A stretch of DNA of 64,000 bases from Centrapalus pauciflorus (lineage: Eukaryota > Streptophyta > Magnoliopsida > Asterales > Asteraceae). The position numbers and the translations under genes are program-made. Positions 14,701-26,238 of the stretch are shown here, in pieces. The first letter of the stretch is position 1; each line of letters opens with the position of its first letter. A model generated the notes under the pieces. The model had not been told where the DNA came from and ran no database searches. It saw nothing but the letters and a program-made list of their open reading frames with translations. Where the stretch lies: NCBI GenBank assembly GCA_020465985.1, contig JAANYP010006342.1:434001-498000 (forward strand). The letters are read 5' to 3'.

Positions 14701-17700
14701 TCTATAATTTTTGTGATAGCTTGGAACATTAGTTATAGCAGAACATGAAGGTGGTTCACTCACTGGCACTTCATTGAGTTCATTAGAGGCTGCTAGCAAG
14801 TTCTTAAGTAAAGACAACTCTTTATCTTTACTGATGGCTGGGACAGGCCCTGCATTGCAAGAAGCTGCTGCAAAAGCTGCTTCATGCCATCCTTCAATTT
14901 CTCAGGTACTTTATATGAGTAGGGATGTCATGGTCTTGAATTCCCCAACGGTTGCTTATGTTCGTTATGTTGATGCTATCATGGTTGGTTATGCAAGCAA
15001 TTTCACATATATATCTTTATAGATGACAACACCTAAACATTGAGAATATGCATGTTAGATAGTATGATCGGACTATCTTATAGACCATTGTAGTGCATCA
15101 AGGGAAATGCATGTTTCCTTCTATTAATGAATTGTCTTGATGTCCTGATTATCAGAAGTTGCTTGTTCAGGTGCTTGTGGCTGATTCTGACAAATTTAAA
15201 CACCCTCTAGCAGAACCATGGGCCAGATTAATCCAATTGGTGCAGCAGAAAGGTCAATACTCGCAGATAGTTGCTGCTTCAGGTTCTTTTGGGAAAAATA
15301 TATTACCTCGTGCAGCAGCCCTTCTTGATGTCTCACCAATTACGGACGTCATTGAAATATCAGAATCTCGAACATTTGTGAGGTACATCGATTTTCATTC
15401 TCCTTCCAACCACAGTGACAGAAGATATCCATCATTCTGTAAATAAACTGTTCTTGTGAAACTCGATGACCCTTTCAGGGCCATGGTAATTTTATAATAA
15501 CACCATCTAAAACAGATTGGTGAGAGCTCTTAGATCACTCAACATTATTAGGATCTTTTTGATGTGTTCATTGTAAGTTGAAATGATATGACATAAAGTA
15601 GGAGATATCAGAGTTTTTCTACTAAAGAATCACCCACAAAAGTTTGATCAGTTCACTCTGACACTCCTGCCATCGTTTATATATAAACACAGACATATAG
15701 ATGTATATGTTGTGCCATACACATATATTGGCACAAGTAGAATCTATTTGCTGTGAGTTAAAAGAAATAACTCTTCGCATCTGAATCACATAAGAGGAGC
15801 CTTGATGTGTCTTTTGTGTTAACTAGTTAGTATTGTTCTGTTTTATGACAGGCCAATATATGCTGGCAATGCTCTATGTACTGTTCATTACACGGGTTCG
15901 GATCCTTGCATATTGACCATTAGGACCACCTCTTTTCCGGTGGCCTCAACCTCACCTGATTCTAAAACAAATGCTGCACCAATACACCAGGTTGATTTAT
16001 CAACCTTTGGCGAAGGTACGATAATTAACTTATAATGTAACCAGTGTTTACTCTGTTCCTGAAATTGATTTTTATGCGATGAAAATTAAACAATGTGTTA
16101 TTGCATTACACTTCTTTTAGCTCATTAAAATATTTGTGTGCTTTGGTGCATGCTATAAGTGATAATTTGATATTGCCTCTTCATAGATGTGGGTTCTAGA
16201 CATGTGAAGCAAATCTCTCAGGTATCAGAACGCCCAGATCTTGGAACAGCCCGTGTTGTTGTCACAGGGGGGCGAGCTCTCAAAAGTGCAGAAAACTTTA
16301 AAATGATAGAAAAGCTTGCTGAAAAACTTGGTGCAGCAGGTTTTTACCTTATTCCATCCTGTATTAATGTATTTCAGATAGTTTTATGCATAATTGTCAA
16401 TTGGTGTGATTTTAATGAGAATTGATTTGTAAATAATATTGTATATTACATTATACAATGAAGATTAGTAGGCAGTCTAGGGATGTTTTAACCAAATAAT
16501 CAAATATACTTGTATTTAAACATTAATAGTCATTCTTTTTGACCCAACAACACAGATGCAGATATTTGAATTGGCTACCAGTAATTTTAGATCCAAACTC
16601 AAAATAATAAAACAACACAAACATATTTATAAAAACCAGAGACCGATAGAATAGCAACACAGACTTGATTCCAGTTCTTCAGTTGGCTTCTATTGGTTGC
16701 TCTGTAAATTAAGTCATACAATATTGACAACTCTAATTTTGTAATGCACACACTCACAGCAGTGTCTTACATGTTTTATTTTCAAGAAGTATGTGCTGCA
16801 AGATTTAATTAACAACTGTTTTGTCCTCGATATCTTTTTTTACTTTATCAGTGGAAGTCTTATCAAGATTTTGCATACGTATTGCAACTTGTAGTTTCTG
16901 AATTTTCTTCCTTCTGTTGTTTGCATAGTTGGCGCTACTCGTGCTGCTGTTGATGCAGGATATGTTCCAAATGATCTCCAGGTAACCCCTTTGTGGTTCT
17001 GCAAAGAACACATACATGATAGCAACAGCTTTTCTATAATGATTTATGCTTCGAGGGGTAAAATTAATGTATTATATGAAAATACGTAACTTTGGGTTAT
17101 ACTTAATTGCTAACAGGTCAAAGGGTAGAATTAAAAGGTTTAGTTTAAAGAAAAATATCAAATTGCGTTGGACTGTTTAAAAGTCTCCCAAAATGTAATT
17201 AAGTGTGTACAACCTTCTAAATTGCTTTATTGGAAAAAAAAAAACGGATCATTATTTGAGTAATTGTTTTTGTAACATATATAATACATTAATTATTTAT
17301 GAAGTAAATCACAAAACAAGAAAGTGTTGGTGGATCATCCCAACCTGTTTGACTCGGGCTAAATTTTTTACCAATTTGACGCCCACTGTTACCCTACATG
17401 TCCATTTTGCTGATAGTTTATGCATGGTAATCTAAATGGTACGTGTTTGTGTCAGGTTGGTCAAACTGGCAAGATTGTTGCTCCAGAACTGTATATGGCT
17501 TTCGGTGTCTCTGGAGCCATCCAACACATAGCCGGTATGAGAGATTCTAAAGTCATTGTTGCGGTAAACAAAGACGCTGATGCCCCAATTTTTCAGGTCA
17601 AGAACCCTTTTCGTCCTCTCCTCTCCTATCTGTATCCTTTTGCCTTCTATAATTCTATTCGTTCTATGGCTTCACTTGTATCTTGTTGTAATGCGCTTGG

Positions 17701-17799
17701 TGATGTTTTCCTGAAGTGCAGGTTGCCGATTACGGACTCGTAGGTGACCTTTTTGAAATAATACCCGAAATGATAGAGAAGCTTCCCGAAAAAAAATAA
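11761..17799 (+). CDS. ETFA: Electron transfer flavoprotein subunit alpha, mitochondrial
   Basis: Rebuilt from eight exons: 11761-11847, 14720-14905, 15171-15382, 15852-16015, 16187-16339, 16929-16981, 17456-17596 and 17722-17799. All introns are GT-AG and phases agree, giving 357 aa, the usual plant length. ETF carries electrons from matrix dehydrogenases (branched-chain amino acid and 2-hydroxyglutarate breakdown in plants) to ETF:quinone oxidoreductase. The start gives an Arg-rich, acid-free presequence (MATRRTMLRAVTLRNLL) typical of mitochondrial import. The mature part begins LGTLVIAEHEGG. The C-terminal FAD domain has RVVVTGGRALKS, GATRAAVDAGYVPND and the ETF-alpha signature LYMAFGVSGAIQHIAG followed by VNKDADAPIFQVADYGLVGD; the protein ends LPEKK. 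Intron 1 (2872 nt) is unusually long and holds two tandem duplications and a MITE. No frameshift or missing motif was seen, so the gene looks intact. An upstream in-frame ATG exists at 11683, but 11761 fits the family. Confidence 0.95.
11843..12510. repeat. 342-bp tandem duplication at the ETFA exon 1/intron 1 junction
   Basis: Sequence beginning GATGTGTAAGCTTTGATTTT at 11843 recurs at 12185, and the two copies stay nearly identical (a few substitutions) to about 12510. The first copy begins five bases before the real 5' splice site, so the second contains an exact copy of the donor (GATGT/GTAAGC). The duplicate is intronic and carries a potential decoy donor. Confidence 0.9.
12618..12834. 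mobile_element. MITE-like insertion in ETFA intron 1
   Basis: Starts GGGTCTGTTTGGATGTGC and ends CCTAAACACCCC, an imperfect inverted pair of the 'GGGTGTTTGG' type common at non-autonomous plant DNA transposon ends. No target duplication was resolved. Confidence 0.4.
14242..14718. repeat. Diverged ~270-bp tandem duplication ending at the ETFA exon 2 acceptor
   Basis: GCATCTTATGAATCATG and TGCTTTTGAGAAAATCACTT occur at 14242 and again at 14512, followed in both copies by related stretches containing TTGAAGTACTTGAA or TGAAGTACTTGAATG and CATGCTTTCTGATTTGTTCT. The second copy runs up to the 3' splice site at 14718-14719. It is more diverged than the duplication at the donor end, so it is probably older. 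Confidence 0.75.
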
Positions 17800-18444
17800 G
17801 TTTTCTTGATATTCTAACTCATCTTTTCAATGTACCGAATACATTCAATTTGGCAAACACATTTCTAGTGATACAGAATAAAATTGTTGTTTTTTCAATT
17901 GATTGTCATTTTCGTTTTGCAATTAGGATACGTTATGTATCAAATCATTCCTTATGATATCACAGGCTTACATCCTACCCTATGCTAGTGTATTGTCTGT
18001 GGGTCGACGTAAAAAAGTTCACGTTCTCAGGTATGATTTCTGATTGTTACATGGTATAAGGTTGGTGTGGCTGGTTTGACAATTAACCAACAGGTATGAT
18101 GTTTTTAGTTAAAAAATGGCTACTTGCAGCTTGTTATGTCTACCTAATCTCATGTGCTATCTTTTCTATTGCATGTTTACCTAATTAAAGCATCCTGACC
18201 CAGCCCTACGTTTTGGCTGTCAAACCTTTAGATCCATTCATTTACTTCGTTTCATTTTGCGGGCCTTTTTTTATGTCGTAAACGAATGGATGCTTAAAGC
18301 TCTGGAAATGGCTCAAAATGCTTCAACTATGTATTTGATCGGTTTATGATACAACTTTTACTTATCCGTATATTACGGGTTGTTTTTTGTCTCCGGTTTC
18401 GGTAGCGTAATGATTTTTTAGAGAAGAAACAAAATACATACAAC

Positions 18445-18446
<2 letters not shown>
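17800..18446. other. ETFA 3' flank
   Basis: Contains the presumed 3' untranslated region; an AATAAA-like signal lies near 17877 (GAATAAAATTG). Nothing else was recognised before the (AT)n tract. Confidence 0.45.

Positions 18447-18505
<59 letters not shown>
18447..18505. repeat. (AT)n microsatellite
   Basis: About 59 bp of TA repeats abutting the left end of the foldback at 18506. Confidence 0.95.
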
Positions 18506-18510
<5 letters not shown>

Positions 18511-18894
18511 ATGGTTCGAGAGAGTACCACCCATTTGGCAGCGCACCAGAAGGTACCACCTTTAAAAAAAACTTTTTAAATTTTTTTTTTCATAAACATG
18601 TTTTAATTAACATTATGAAGATCATATGTAATTTCACATACATTCACATCTTCTTGCTCCTAAAAAATGATGTGTTCACACACTTACAATTTTGAATGTA
18701 TGTGAACGTGCATTTATGTGATGCGTGTTTTCATGCGTTTAGAGTGTTCGGATTTGCGTGAAATTTACATATGATCTGTGTAATGTTAATTAAAACATGT
18801 TCATGAAAAAAATTTCAAAAAAATTACTTTTAAGGGTGGTACGGTGGTACCTTCTGGTGCGCTGCATAATGGGTGATACTCCATTGAATCTAAA
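18506..18894. mobile_element. 389-bp foldback element, family also present at 57889
   Basis: The left arm contains GCAGCGCACCAGAAGGTACC and CATAAACATGTTTTAATTAA. The right arm carries the complementary TTAATTAAAACATGTTCATG and GGTACCTTCTGGTGCGCTGC. Near-complete complementarity makes it a hairpin-forming MITE. It is flanked by (AT)n on the left and ATATATGTATG repeats on the right. The copy at 57889-58272 has the same order of blocks in the same orientation. Confidence 0.8.
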
Positions 18895-20622
18895 TATATG
18901 TATGTATATGTATGTCTGTATGTATGTATGTATATAAAATGGTGTGTGGGTGTGGATGAAAGAAAGGGAGATTGGTAAATTGGATAATAAGTGCAGGTAG
19001 AAACAGCCAATCTGTAAAGGGCAATATAAAGAGGGCATGTCTAATTCATATTGAATGATGTACCAAATATATATAGATATGGTACAAGTACAGGCGATTT
19101 AAGGTTCTCTTCCTTCAATGGCCACTACCAGAGGTGCCTTTATTTCTCACTGATTCTGTCTCCAGGGTCTTTCAGGTCACGTTGAATCTATCAATTTTTT
19201 TTTATCTTTCTATTTCACTTTCACTTTTCTATCCTTATGTAACAATATATTTTTATCTTTTTACTGTTTAATATAACAAGAATTTGGTTATTCTATTCTA
19301 TTTCACTTTTCTATCCTTATATAAAAACATACTTTTAGATTAAATGTAACAAATTACAAACTCCTTGCGCATTTTTAATGTTAGTATTGTAACATTTCCT
19401 ATATTTAATTATAAATTCACACGTTGCTATAAGCGTGGATTTTCTAAACACATTGTTATGAACGGAAAAAAAATAAATATGGATACGAATGATGAAAATA
19501 AAGTATATTGTTATGAAGTAAGTGTAAGTTGTTATTTTATGCATTAAACCCAATTATATATTTACGCATTAAACCAATAATTACTCTTCTAATAATCTCA
19601 AAGCTATCTCATATTTTACGAGGAATGAATAAAGCGAAGGCAAGTTTTGAAAATATATATATAAATACAATAAAAGACCATATACTGAAAGTAGTAGTTT
19701 TTTCCTGGTTTTCTAATAGTAAAAAACGCACGATAATTTATTTATAAGGAAAAGTTAAGATAATTTAGAAGTCATTATTAAGTAGTTATTGACATTGCGT
19801 TTTCAGCATGTTTGTTGTGGCATTCAAGAATAAAAATCAGATAATTAGTTATAACAAATTGATTAAGAAATTAACATCATACCAAAGATTTGTTAATTTG
19901 TAAATAAAAGCCAGCTAGCGTCCATGGTTTGATATAAATTAAATGGACGTACACACCTAATTATTATGCAAATTCCATATAATTTAGGTAGCATCGCTTA
20001 TTATTAATTAATCCCTTCTGATTAATGCCAAAGTTCATGATCGATAATATCGATCAGCCAGGAACGGGTCAATTAAAAGATGATAATTAAAAAGGTCATC
20101 AAATGATCGATCAAACATGGTTTGTTTGATCGATCTTTTAAAAAAAAAAAAAGTTGATCCACCTTAGAATGTGTTTCAATTCATGAAATGGGTTATGCAT
20201 CATCCAAAAAAGACTTTGCATGTTTATTTATGAAAGATAGTTGGCCAATGATGACAAAGGCACTAAACAAAGCCCTCTTTTCTTCAACTCCATATTTGGA
20301 TCCACCCTTGTCTTTTTTCCTTCTTCACAAGTGCCAACAATATTCTCCTACAAAATCCAGATTTCAAATATAACTTACCATAATATATACTTGTTTTTCA
20401 TCACAAACCAAACTGTCGATCAATAACGTAACGTACGTAGCTAGTACATTTGAATAGAATGTACGCTACGTACCTTTTATACAAACAAATGATCGATCTT
20501 GAATATATAAAATGTTCATTAATTTATATAAACCCTATATAGTAATTTGACCAGTATGTATACATAGTGTTCTTAGTTTCATTTTCACAAGAAGGAGCAA
20601 AAAGATATGATATTTTTTTTAA
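18895..20622. other. Intergenic DNA between ETFA and the VUP-like gene
   Basis: No gene was recognised. A short GTAT-type repeat follows the foldback at about 18896-18935. Around 19117 a short open stretch begins MATTRGAFISH and stops; it matches nothing known to me. The remainder is AT-rich. Confidence 0.5.
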
Positions 20623-21280
20623 TTAACTAACCTCTGAGATGTGTAGGGTTGTCTTGTTCTTATTCTTCATTTTCACTTGATCTAAATAAGCAACCTGCTT
20701 GTAACAAGACAGAAGAGGACATGCATGCATCAACACATGTGAATGATCTTCTTAAACCATAATTAATTAAAGATTTGAAAAATGCAAATTAGACTCTTCA
20801 AATTAAAACCCTATCAAGTACGTGAACCCTAGCTCGAAACAAAATCATTTTCATTTTGTCATTATGAGCAACACTACCAGATATATATGAGACTAGATAA
20901 CAAGAATATCGGACAAAACGCGTGCGTAGCTTAATATGTCTAAATCCATTGGTAAAGATAATCAGCAACACATGAAATCTTACCTTTGGACTGCTTACAG
21001 GAGAACTAGCGGTGTCTTCTAAAGAATCATCAATCATCATTCCTTTGATTTTCCTCTTCTTAAAACTCAGTTTCTTAGCTTGCTCGTCTTGAATGCAGAC
21101 TGCCTTCTTAACATCAGCTGAAGAAGCAGCATCAGGCACTTGAGAACTTAGGGTTTCATTACAACTCATGGTCATTTCTTGATCATTTTGACATAAAAAC
21201 TCCTCAAAGTAAAAGGTCCAGCTACTTTCTTCAGGCTCATGATCAGCTTTGTCCATGGGTGTTTCTTGAAAGTTGTTCAT
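20623..21280 (-). CDS. VUP-type small protein (vascular-related unknown protein family)
   Basis: Two exons on the minus strand, 21280-20984 (99 codons) and 20694-20623 (23 codons plus stop), joined by a 289-nt GT-AG intron in phase 0, giving about 122 aa. The N-terminal motif EESSWTFYFEEFLC, a Ser/Ala-rich SDAAS-like segment (VPDAASSADVKKA), a basic KKRKIKGM patch and the motif SLEDTASSPVSSPKV are the layout I recall for plant VUP proteins, small regulators named from Arabidopsis VUP1 whose overexpression disturbs vascular development and hormone responses. The basic patch could be a nuclear signal (inference). Known members usually continue to a conserved hydrophobic C-terminus, which I cannot find; GAG/GTTAGT before the stop could be a donor to a missed third exon. 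An in-frame ATG eight codons upstream (21304) is an alternative start. Confidence 0.75.
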
Positions 21281-21400
21281 GTTAATTATTTTTTGGAGAA
21301 ACAACGAATTGAAAGCTATTAAGAATATATATGTTGATAAGCTAGTGATGAATTTGGGTTTGCTAAGAGTTGGTCAGTTTGCAAAGCCATTCTGGGGTTG

Positions 21401-21410
21401 TATATATAGC
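21401..21410 (-). promoter_or_regulatory. Probable TATA box of the VUP-like gene
   Basis: On the minus strand this reads GCTATATATA, about 120 bases before the proposed start codon and in otherwise mixed sequence. Transcription would start near 21370. The left end of the CACTA transposon lies only about 200 bases further upstream. Confidence 0.5.
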
Positions 21411-22279
21411 TAAAGTTCCATGAATATGAGGAAAAGTAAACTCAAGATCATCTACTTTGGAATCTTGATTGTGGGCCTTAGAGAGCTGGGGTGATCACAG
21501 GGGGAAAGGTTTGACCTTTGTTGTTTTTGATTCTTGGAATTAATTAGATTATATATATCATTAATATTATTTCAAACCCCTCTTTCCACTAAAAGTTTAA
21601 TCTTCACTACTACAAAATGAGTCTATTGCAACCTTTTACAAGCAACTTTTATATAAGTAGTTGCATTTGATTCTAAAGTAAGTTTAAAAAAAATAAAGGT
21701 TGCAAAAGAAGATCTAATGCAACCTTTAATTTAAAAAGTTACAAATTTGATTGAAAATGACAACATTTATAAGAAAGGTTGCATTTTTTATAGGTTAAAG
21801 TAACATTTTTTTAAAAGGTTGCATATATATAAAGTAATTGTAAATTTTTTTTAGGGAAGTTACATTTAACATGTGATTGTAATTCCTTTTATTTTTTTAA
21901 TAAATAAAATGTATTATTTTCGGATGTCTTCTTTTTTTATTTTACAAATCTCCCACAACCTTATTTTTTCTAAAAAATAAAAAAATATTATTTTAGGATG
22001 ATTTTAAAACTAGTGGATTTTAAAAATAAAAAATAAAAAAAACAAACCATAGTATAAAATTATTTTAATAAATACTTAGTTTATCAAAAATTATTTTAAT
22101 AAATAATTAGTTTATCAAAAATTCAGAGGGAATGAAATTGAAAATGAAAGGAATTTGATCGGTTTGGAGATGAGAATTACAAAATGCGAAACCAAACATC
22201 TCCTTTTCTCTATTTTTGATGTAAAATGGAGATAATTGTCAAACTTAATTCACAGGGAGAGTTAAAAAAAAAAAGCAGA

Positions 22280-22560
22280 GATTTGGAGACCCCCAAATCC
22301 TAGTCGACAGCCTCCGCTTCTCCGACAGATTATTCCCAGCGGCGCCCTCCGCTTCTCCGGCGATCCTTCTAGCGACGAGCTCCGCTTCTCCGGCGGATTA
22401 TTCCCAGCGGCGGCCTCCCCTTCTCCGGCAGATGATTCCCAGCGGCGGCCTCCCCTAGTTGGGAGCTCTTTTTTCTCCGACTGAAGGTATCTCTCTTCGT
22501 ATCTCTCTTTTTGACTTCCAGCCCCCTCGAGTTCCTTCTCCCCCTCCCCTTTAGATCTAT
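22280..22560. repeat. GC-rich leader of the CACTA element with short tandem repeats
   Basis: A marked GC island in an AT-rich neighbourhood contains repeats of CCTCCGCTTCTCCGGC and GATTATTCCCAGCGGCGGCC in about three or four partial copies, followed by CTCTCT-rich DNA. It looks like the promoter-proximal leader of a transposon or captured gene. No protein could be assigned. Confidence 0.6.
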
Positions 22561-24827
22561 AATCATCAAACTTGTAATCGTTTTTTTCTGTATGAAAAGA
22601 GGTACTATTTGATAATGAAACCAGATCTATAGTCTCATATTGTTTTTTTTTGTATTAAAATCAATGATTGTTATGAACTTGTTATATAGATCGAGGTTGT
22701 GTTCTAGATATTTCCCTTTGTTTAGTGTATCTATTTTGTAAAAGATGATTAGGTCTTCTTTGCAAATTTGTTTGAATTTCATGTCTGGCCTGTATAGATC
22801 AAGTTAATGTTTTTTAATCTTAAAATTTGACATTAGTTAATCTTGTTTCTGCATACAAATTATTAATTGTGTTGAAAACATTAGAACATAAACATTAAAA
22901 TATATACTTGTAAAAGCCACCATGATAATGGAGAAATTAGTAACCTCCGTATCCGTCGAAAGTATTTCTCTTTAATTTGTTGGAACATGCAATTACTAAC
23001 CTCCGGATCCGTCGATACCCCCATCAGTTCTCCAAATTCAACTGAAACAAAGTTCAATATCTGATACAAATAAACATCATTACATGTTACTATCACAAGT
23101 ACATGATTATATTTTTACCTTCTTATTCCATGAACTGTCTGATGTGTGGCTAACCTTGCAACATTCTACTTGATGAAGGAAGATATATTGTTAGACTTTG
23201 TCAGGAAAAAGAACGACTGCGTCTCCCCTATGAATGGGAAACCGATGGAACCGGGTGACCATCTCTCGTTGCACTTGCATTGGGGTCTCACCCAAGAATA
23301 AAGCAAATGGGGATTAGCTGACAATCATCGGAGAAAGCCATACACATGTGTGTCCGTGCTGTCAAATGTAGGTGTGTGATTTACTTTTTGTAGGTGCCCA
23401 ACTTGCAGAAATTATAAGGTACTTCCGTTTATGGATTGTTGTTACACACACACACACACACACACACATTCACTCTGTTTGTTGCTATCCCTAATCACAG
23501 AACACACACAAGGTGTACATAATTCATATATATGTTTAAAACTATAAGATTGATGCTATTGATGTTTAGATAAACACACACACACACATAAATCTAAGCC
23601 ATGGCCGAAGGCCAATGGCCTTCTTGGCTCCCTTTTTAAGCTTAAAAACAGAAAATAACGAATCTGGACAGCACACTTTAAGTCTTAGGACTTTCATTTG
23701 AATATTGAAATTAAACTCTAAAATTGTTAATAGATGTAATTGAACACATAAAAAAACATGCATGGCTTTTATTTCATTCTTGCAATACTAAACCTTGTCT
23801 AATTCTCATCTTTTGGATGCCACTTTGAGTTCATATGTTACTGTCAACACCAGCGCTCTCACCCGAATGCTCTCTGCAGCATGTTGAGGTATTAGGGTAT
23901 TACATTCTTTTTGTTTCCGAATCTGATTTTGATGTTTTAGTTAGTACTTTATGGTGTTCAGTTGCCCTTAACTTGGGTATGTTGCTGTAAAATTATCAAG
24001 AAACCAAAGAAACAGTAATACTTGAACTATTGTATGGCTTCTCAATTTTTCATACTATATTCATTTTCTTGTTTCAATCCAATACGATTAAAGTACCAGT
24101 ATGAATCACTTTGAAGGCTTTCGTATAAGTACTTGCTTTTCGGATGGTTTGCTCAGCGTGGACCTGTGTTGTTTTTTATATTTCATTTTTTCAGATGGTT
24201 TACTTAGGTTTGACTGCTGATTTTCTGTTGCAGATGTTAAAATAGAAGAATGCTGGAGAAGTTGAAATAAGGAACCATAATACCTTGGTTTGGTTTCCTG
24301 AACTTGGAAAGCCTAAAATCCAGAACATGATATTGATTATATGGTATATCCTGTTCCCTTTTTTTAATTGATTAAGATGGTGTATTTTTATATTATAAAA
24401 TCCAGATATGTATACTTTTTGAATTTAATGCAAGTTAGAATTGTTACTCGGGCTCATGTTTCGTTATAAACTCACCCAGATTTTTATTTGAGTGCTTATC
24501 ATAATAGATAAACTTCAAATTATAATAGTTGGAGTATGACGTTCCATGCTTAACGATCCCGTTCTCATGAGATAAGACAACAATAACAAACATTAGTTTT
24601 AAATCTACAAGACAAAGTATTGTTGGAATTAAAGAAGGTTTTTTGTAGCTTGGTTACAAATCTTGACCACTTTCAGTTTGGTTTCAACAATGGTCATTGT
24701 TGTTTGGGGCATTAACAAAAAATTATAAGCTACAAGTTTTGGATGATAGTACATTTTAGTGATTTTTATAAAATTTACAAAATAATTAAAATAAAAGGCT
24801 ATGTAATCATGATTCAAATTACATCCA

Positions 24828-25001
24828 TACTGTAATTGCCAGCCTCTTAATAGTTTGGAAGCAGTTAGGAAGCATATGGAGGGAAAAAGTTATTGCAAAG
24901 TGCACTATGGTGATGGTGATGAAGAAGAAGCTGAATTGAAGGAATTCTTTGACTATAGTAGCATATGGAAAAATTGCCTCTTCAAGTTCGTGAGTTTCTA
25001 A
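24828..25001 (+). pseudogene. Captured fragment of a REI1/ZNF622-like zinc-finger gene
   Basis: The frame from 24828 reads YCNCQPLNSLEAVRKHMEGK, then SYCKVHYGDGDEEEAELKEF and FDYSS, after which the similarity ends (about 24962) and the frame stops at 24999-25001. The SLEAVRKHM-x-x-K-S-x-C-K core with the following acidic GDG-DEEEAEL-x-E-F-x-DYSS stretch is characteristic of plant REI1-like (REIL) proteins, cytosolic factors for late 60S ribosomal subunit maturation. Here it is a single zinc-finger-region fragment of about 45 residues with no other REIL exons nearby, inside the CACTA element. It is therefore a transduplicated, non-functional piece; the intact source gene must lie elsewhere. 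Confidence 0.75.
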
Positions 25002-25329
25002 CATGAGTTATCTTCTATGTTTGGTTCAAGGTATGATGTCATTACGATCATATATGACAAGTATAATTATTTTATCAATTTGATTATTTTGGTTTGAGTC
25101 ACTTACCTATTATTGTTTGTGTGTAACAGGCATCTTTGTTTTGGGATATCCATATATATATATATATGAAGACCGGTGTTTTTTGGAGGATTTATATACA
25201 TTTTGTCATTATATTTAACAATTATATATGGAATATTGTGTTTTGAGATTATTGTGTAATTGGTGAAGGATTTTGATGTCTTTTATCTGTTGTAATCGAC
25301 ATTTTTTGAATTGGTGATGCTTATAAATT

Positions 25330-25810
25330 ATGTTCGTGTATTAAAAGGTTGTATCTTTTGTAACTAAATTAATAAATGTTGCATTTAAAAATTTAAAAAG
25401 TTGCATTTGAATGTTGAAAAGGCTGCATTTGAGCATAAAAAGGTTGCATTTGAGTTTAAAAATAGTTGTATTTTAATGTGAAAAAGTTGCATTTGAAAAT
25501 AAAAAAGGTTGCATTTGAGTTTGAAAAAGGTTGCATTTGATGAAGAAAAGGCTGCATTTGATGGAAAAAAGGTTGTATTTGAGTGTGAAAAAAGTTACAT
25601 TTGGTTATAGAAAGGTTGCATTTGAACATACAAAAGTTGCATTCTAAAAAGGTTGCAATTCTATAATACATGCAACTCTTTCAAAAAAGGTTGCATATTC
25701 TGCCTAAAAGGTTACCTTAGACCTAATGCAAGAGGACATAATGCAACTCTTGGTAAAAGGTTGCTTTAGGCATAATGCAACTTTTTGGAGGCCTAATGCA
25801 ACATATTTCC
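25330..25810. repeat. Subterminal repeat array of the CACTA element
   Basis: More than a dozen copies of a motif like AAAAGGTTGCATTTGA are spaced about 20-30 bases apart, with inverted versions (ATGCAACTCTT) near the very end. In CACTA elements such subterminal repeats are transposase-binding sites. Related motifs occur at the left end between about 21635 and 21870. Confidence 0.85.
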
Positions 25811-26238
25811 AAGGTTGCAATAGGCTTGTTTTGTTGTAGTGCTTTCATGATTTTATGGTTTTATATTGTTTAAACTCATTGTAGTTAGATCATTTCAATG
25901 TTTTAGTTATTTATTTGTTCTGAATCTTTAACAATTTAATTACTACATACTTTTTAATCCTTTTTTATTGATTTTATCGCTAATATATACAATGTCATTT
26001 GTGAATACTTTACTAGTTGCAAATGATGCGAACCATAATACTATGAATTGAATCCTTTTAATCATATGAATATTGTTGAATACGTTCATATGAACCATTT
26101 GAATTCTATAAATCTTATTGCATATATTATTATGAACCTTCGAATCCCATGAATCTTGTTGCAGACACTTGTTATTATATGTATGGATGCTTACGCAACA
26201 CAACATCAATTGTTTAAAGAGTCCATTCCTTGCATGTG

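Larger units (their letters stand above)
21605..25841. mobile_element. CACTA (En/Spm) transposon, 4.24 kb, non-autonomous, with captured gene DNA
   Basis: The element begins CACTACTACAAAATGAGTCT followed by ATTGCAACCTT. The reverse complement of its right end begins CACTACAACAAAACAAGCCT followed by ATTGCAACCTT. It is flanked on both sides by CTT (21602-21604 and 25842-25844), the 3-bp target duplication expected of CACTA elements. Subterminal repeats of the AAAAGGTTGCATTTGA type occur at both ends, densest at 25330-25810. The interior has a GC-rich repeated leader (about 22280-22560), long intron-like AT-rich DNA, (CA)n tracts near 23450 and 23570, and a gene fragment at 24828. No TnpA/TnpD-like transposase was found, so it must depend on a partner. 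Confidence 0.88.

Noticed and set aside
18327..18530. Frames of repeated Ile-Tyr across (AT)n tracts (also at 32864, 39134, 58297, 58325)
   Set aside because: Direct translation of dinucleotide repeats with no independent coding evidence.
19117..19180. Short ATG-initiated stretch MATTRGAFISH after a purine/pyrimidine leader
   Set aside because: Stops after 11 codons, with no family match or splice structure that extends it.
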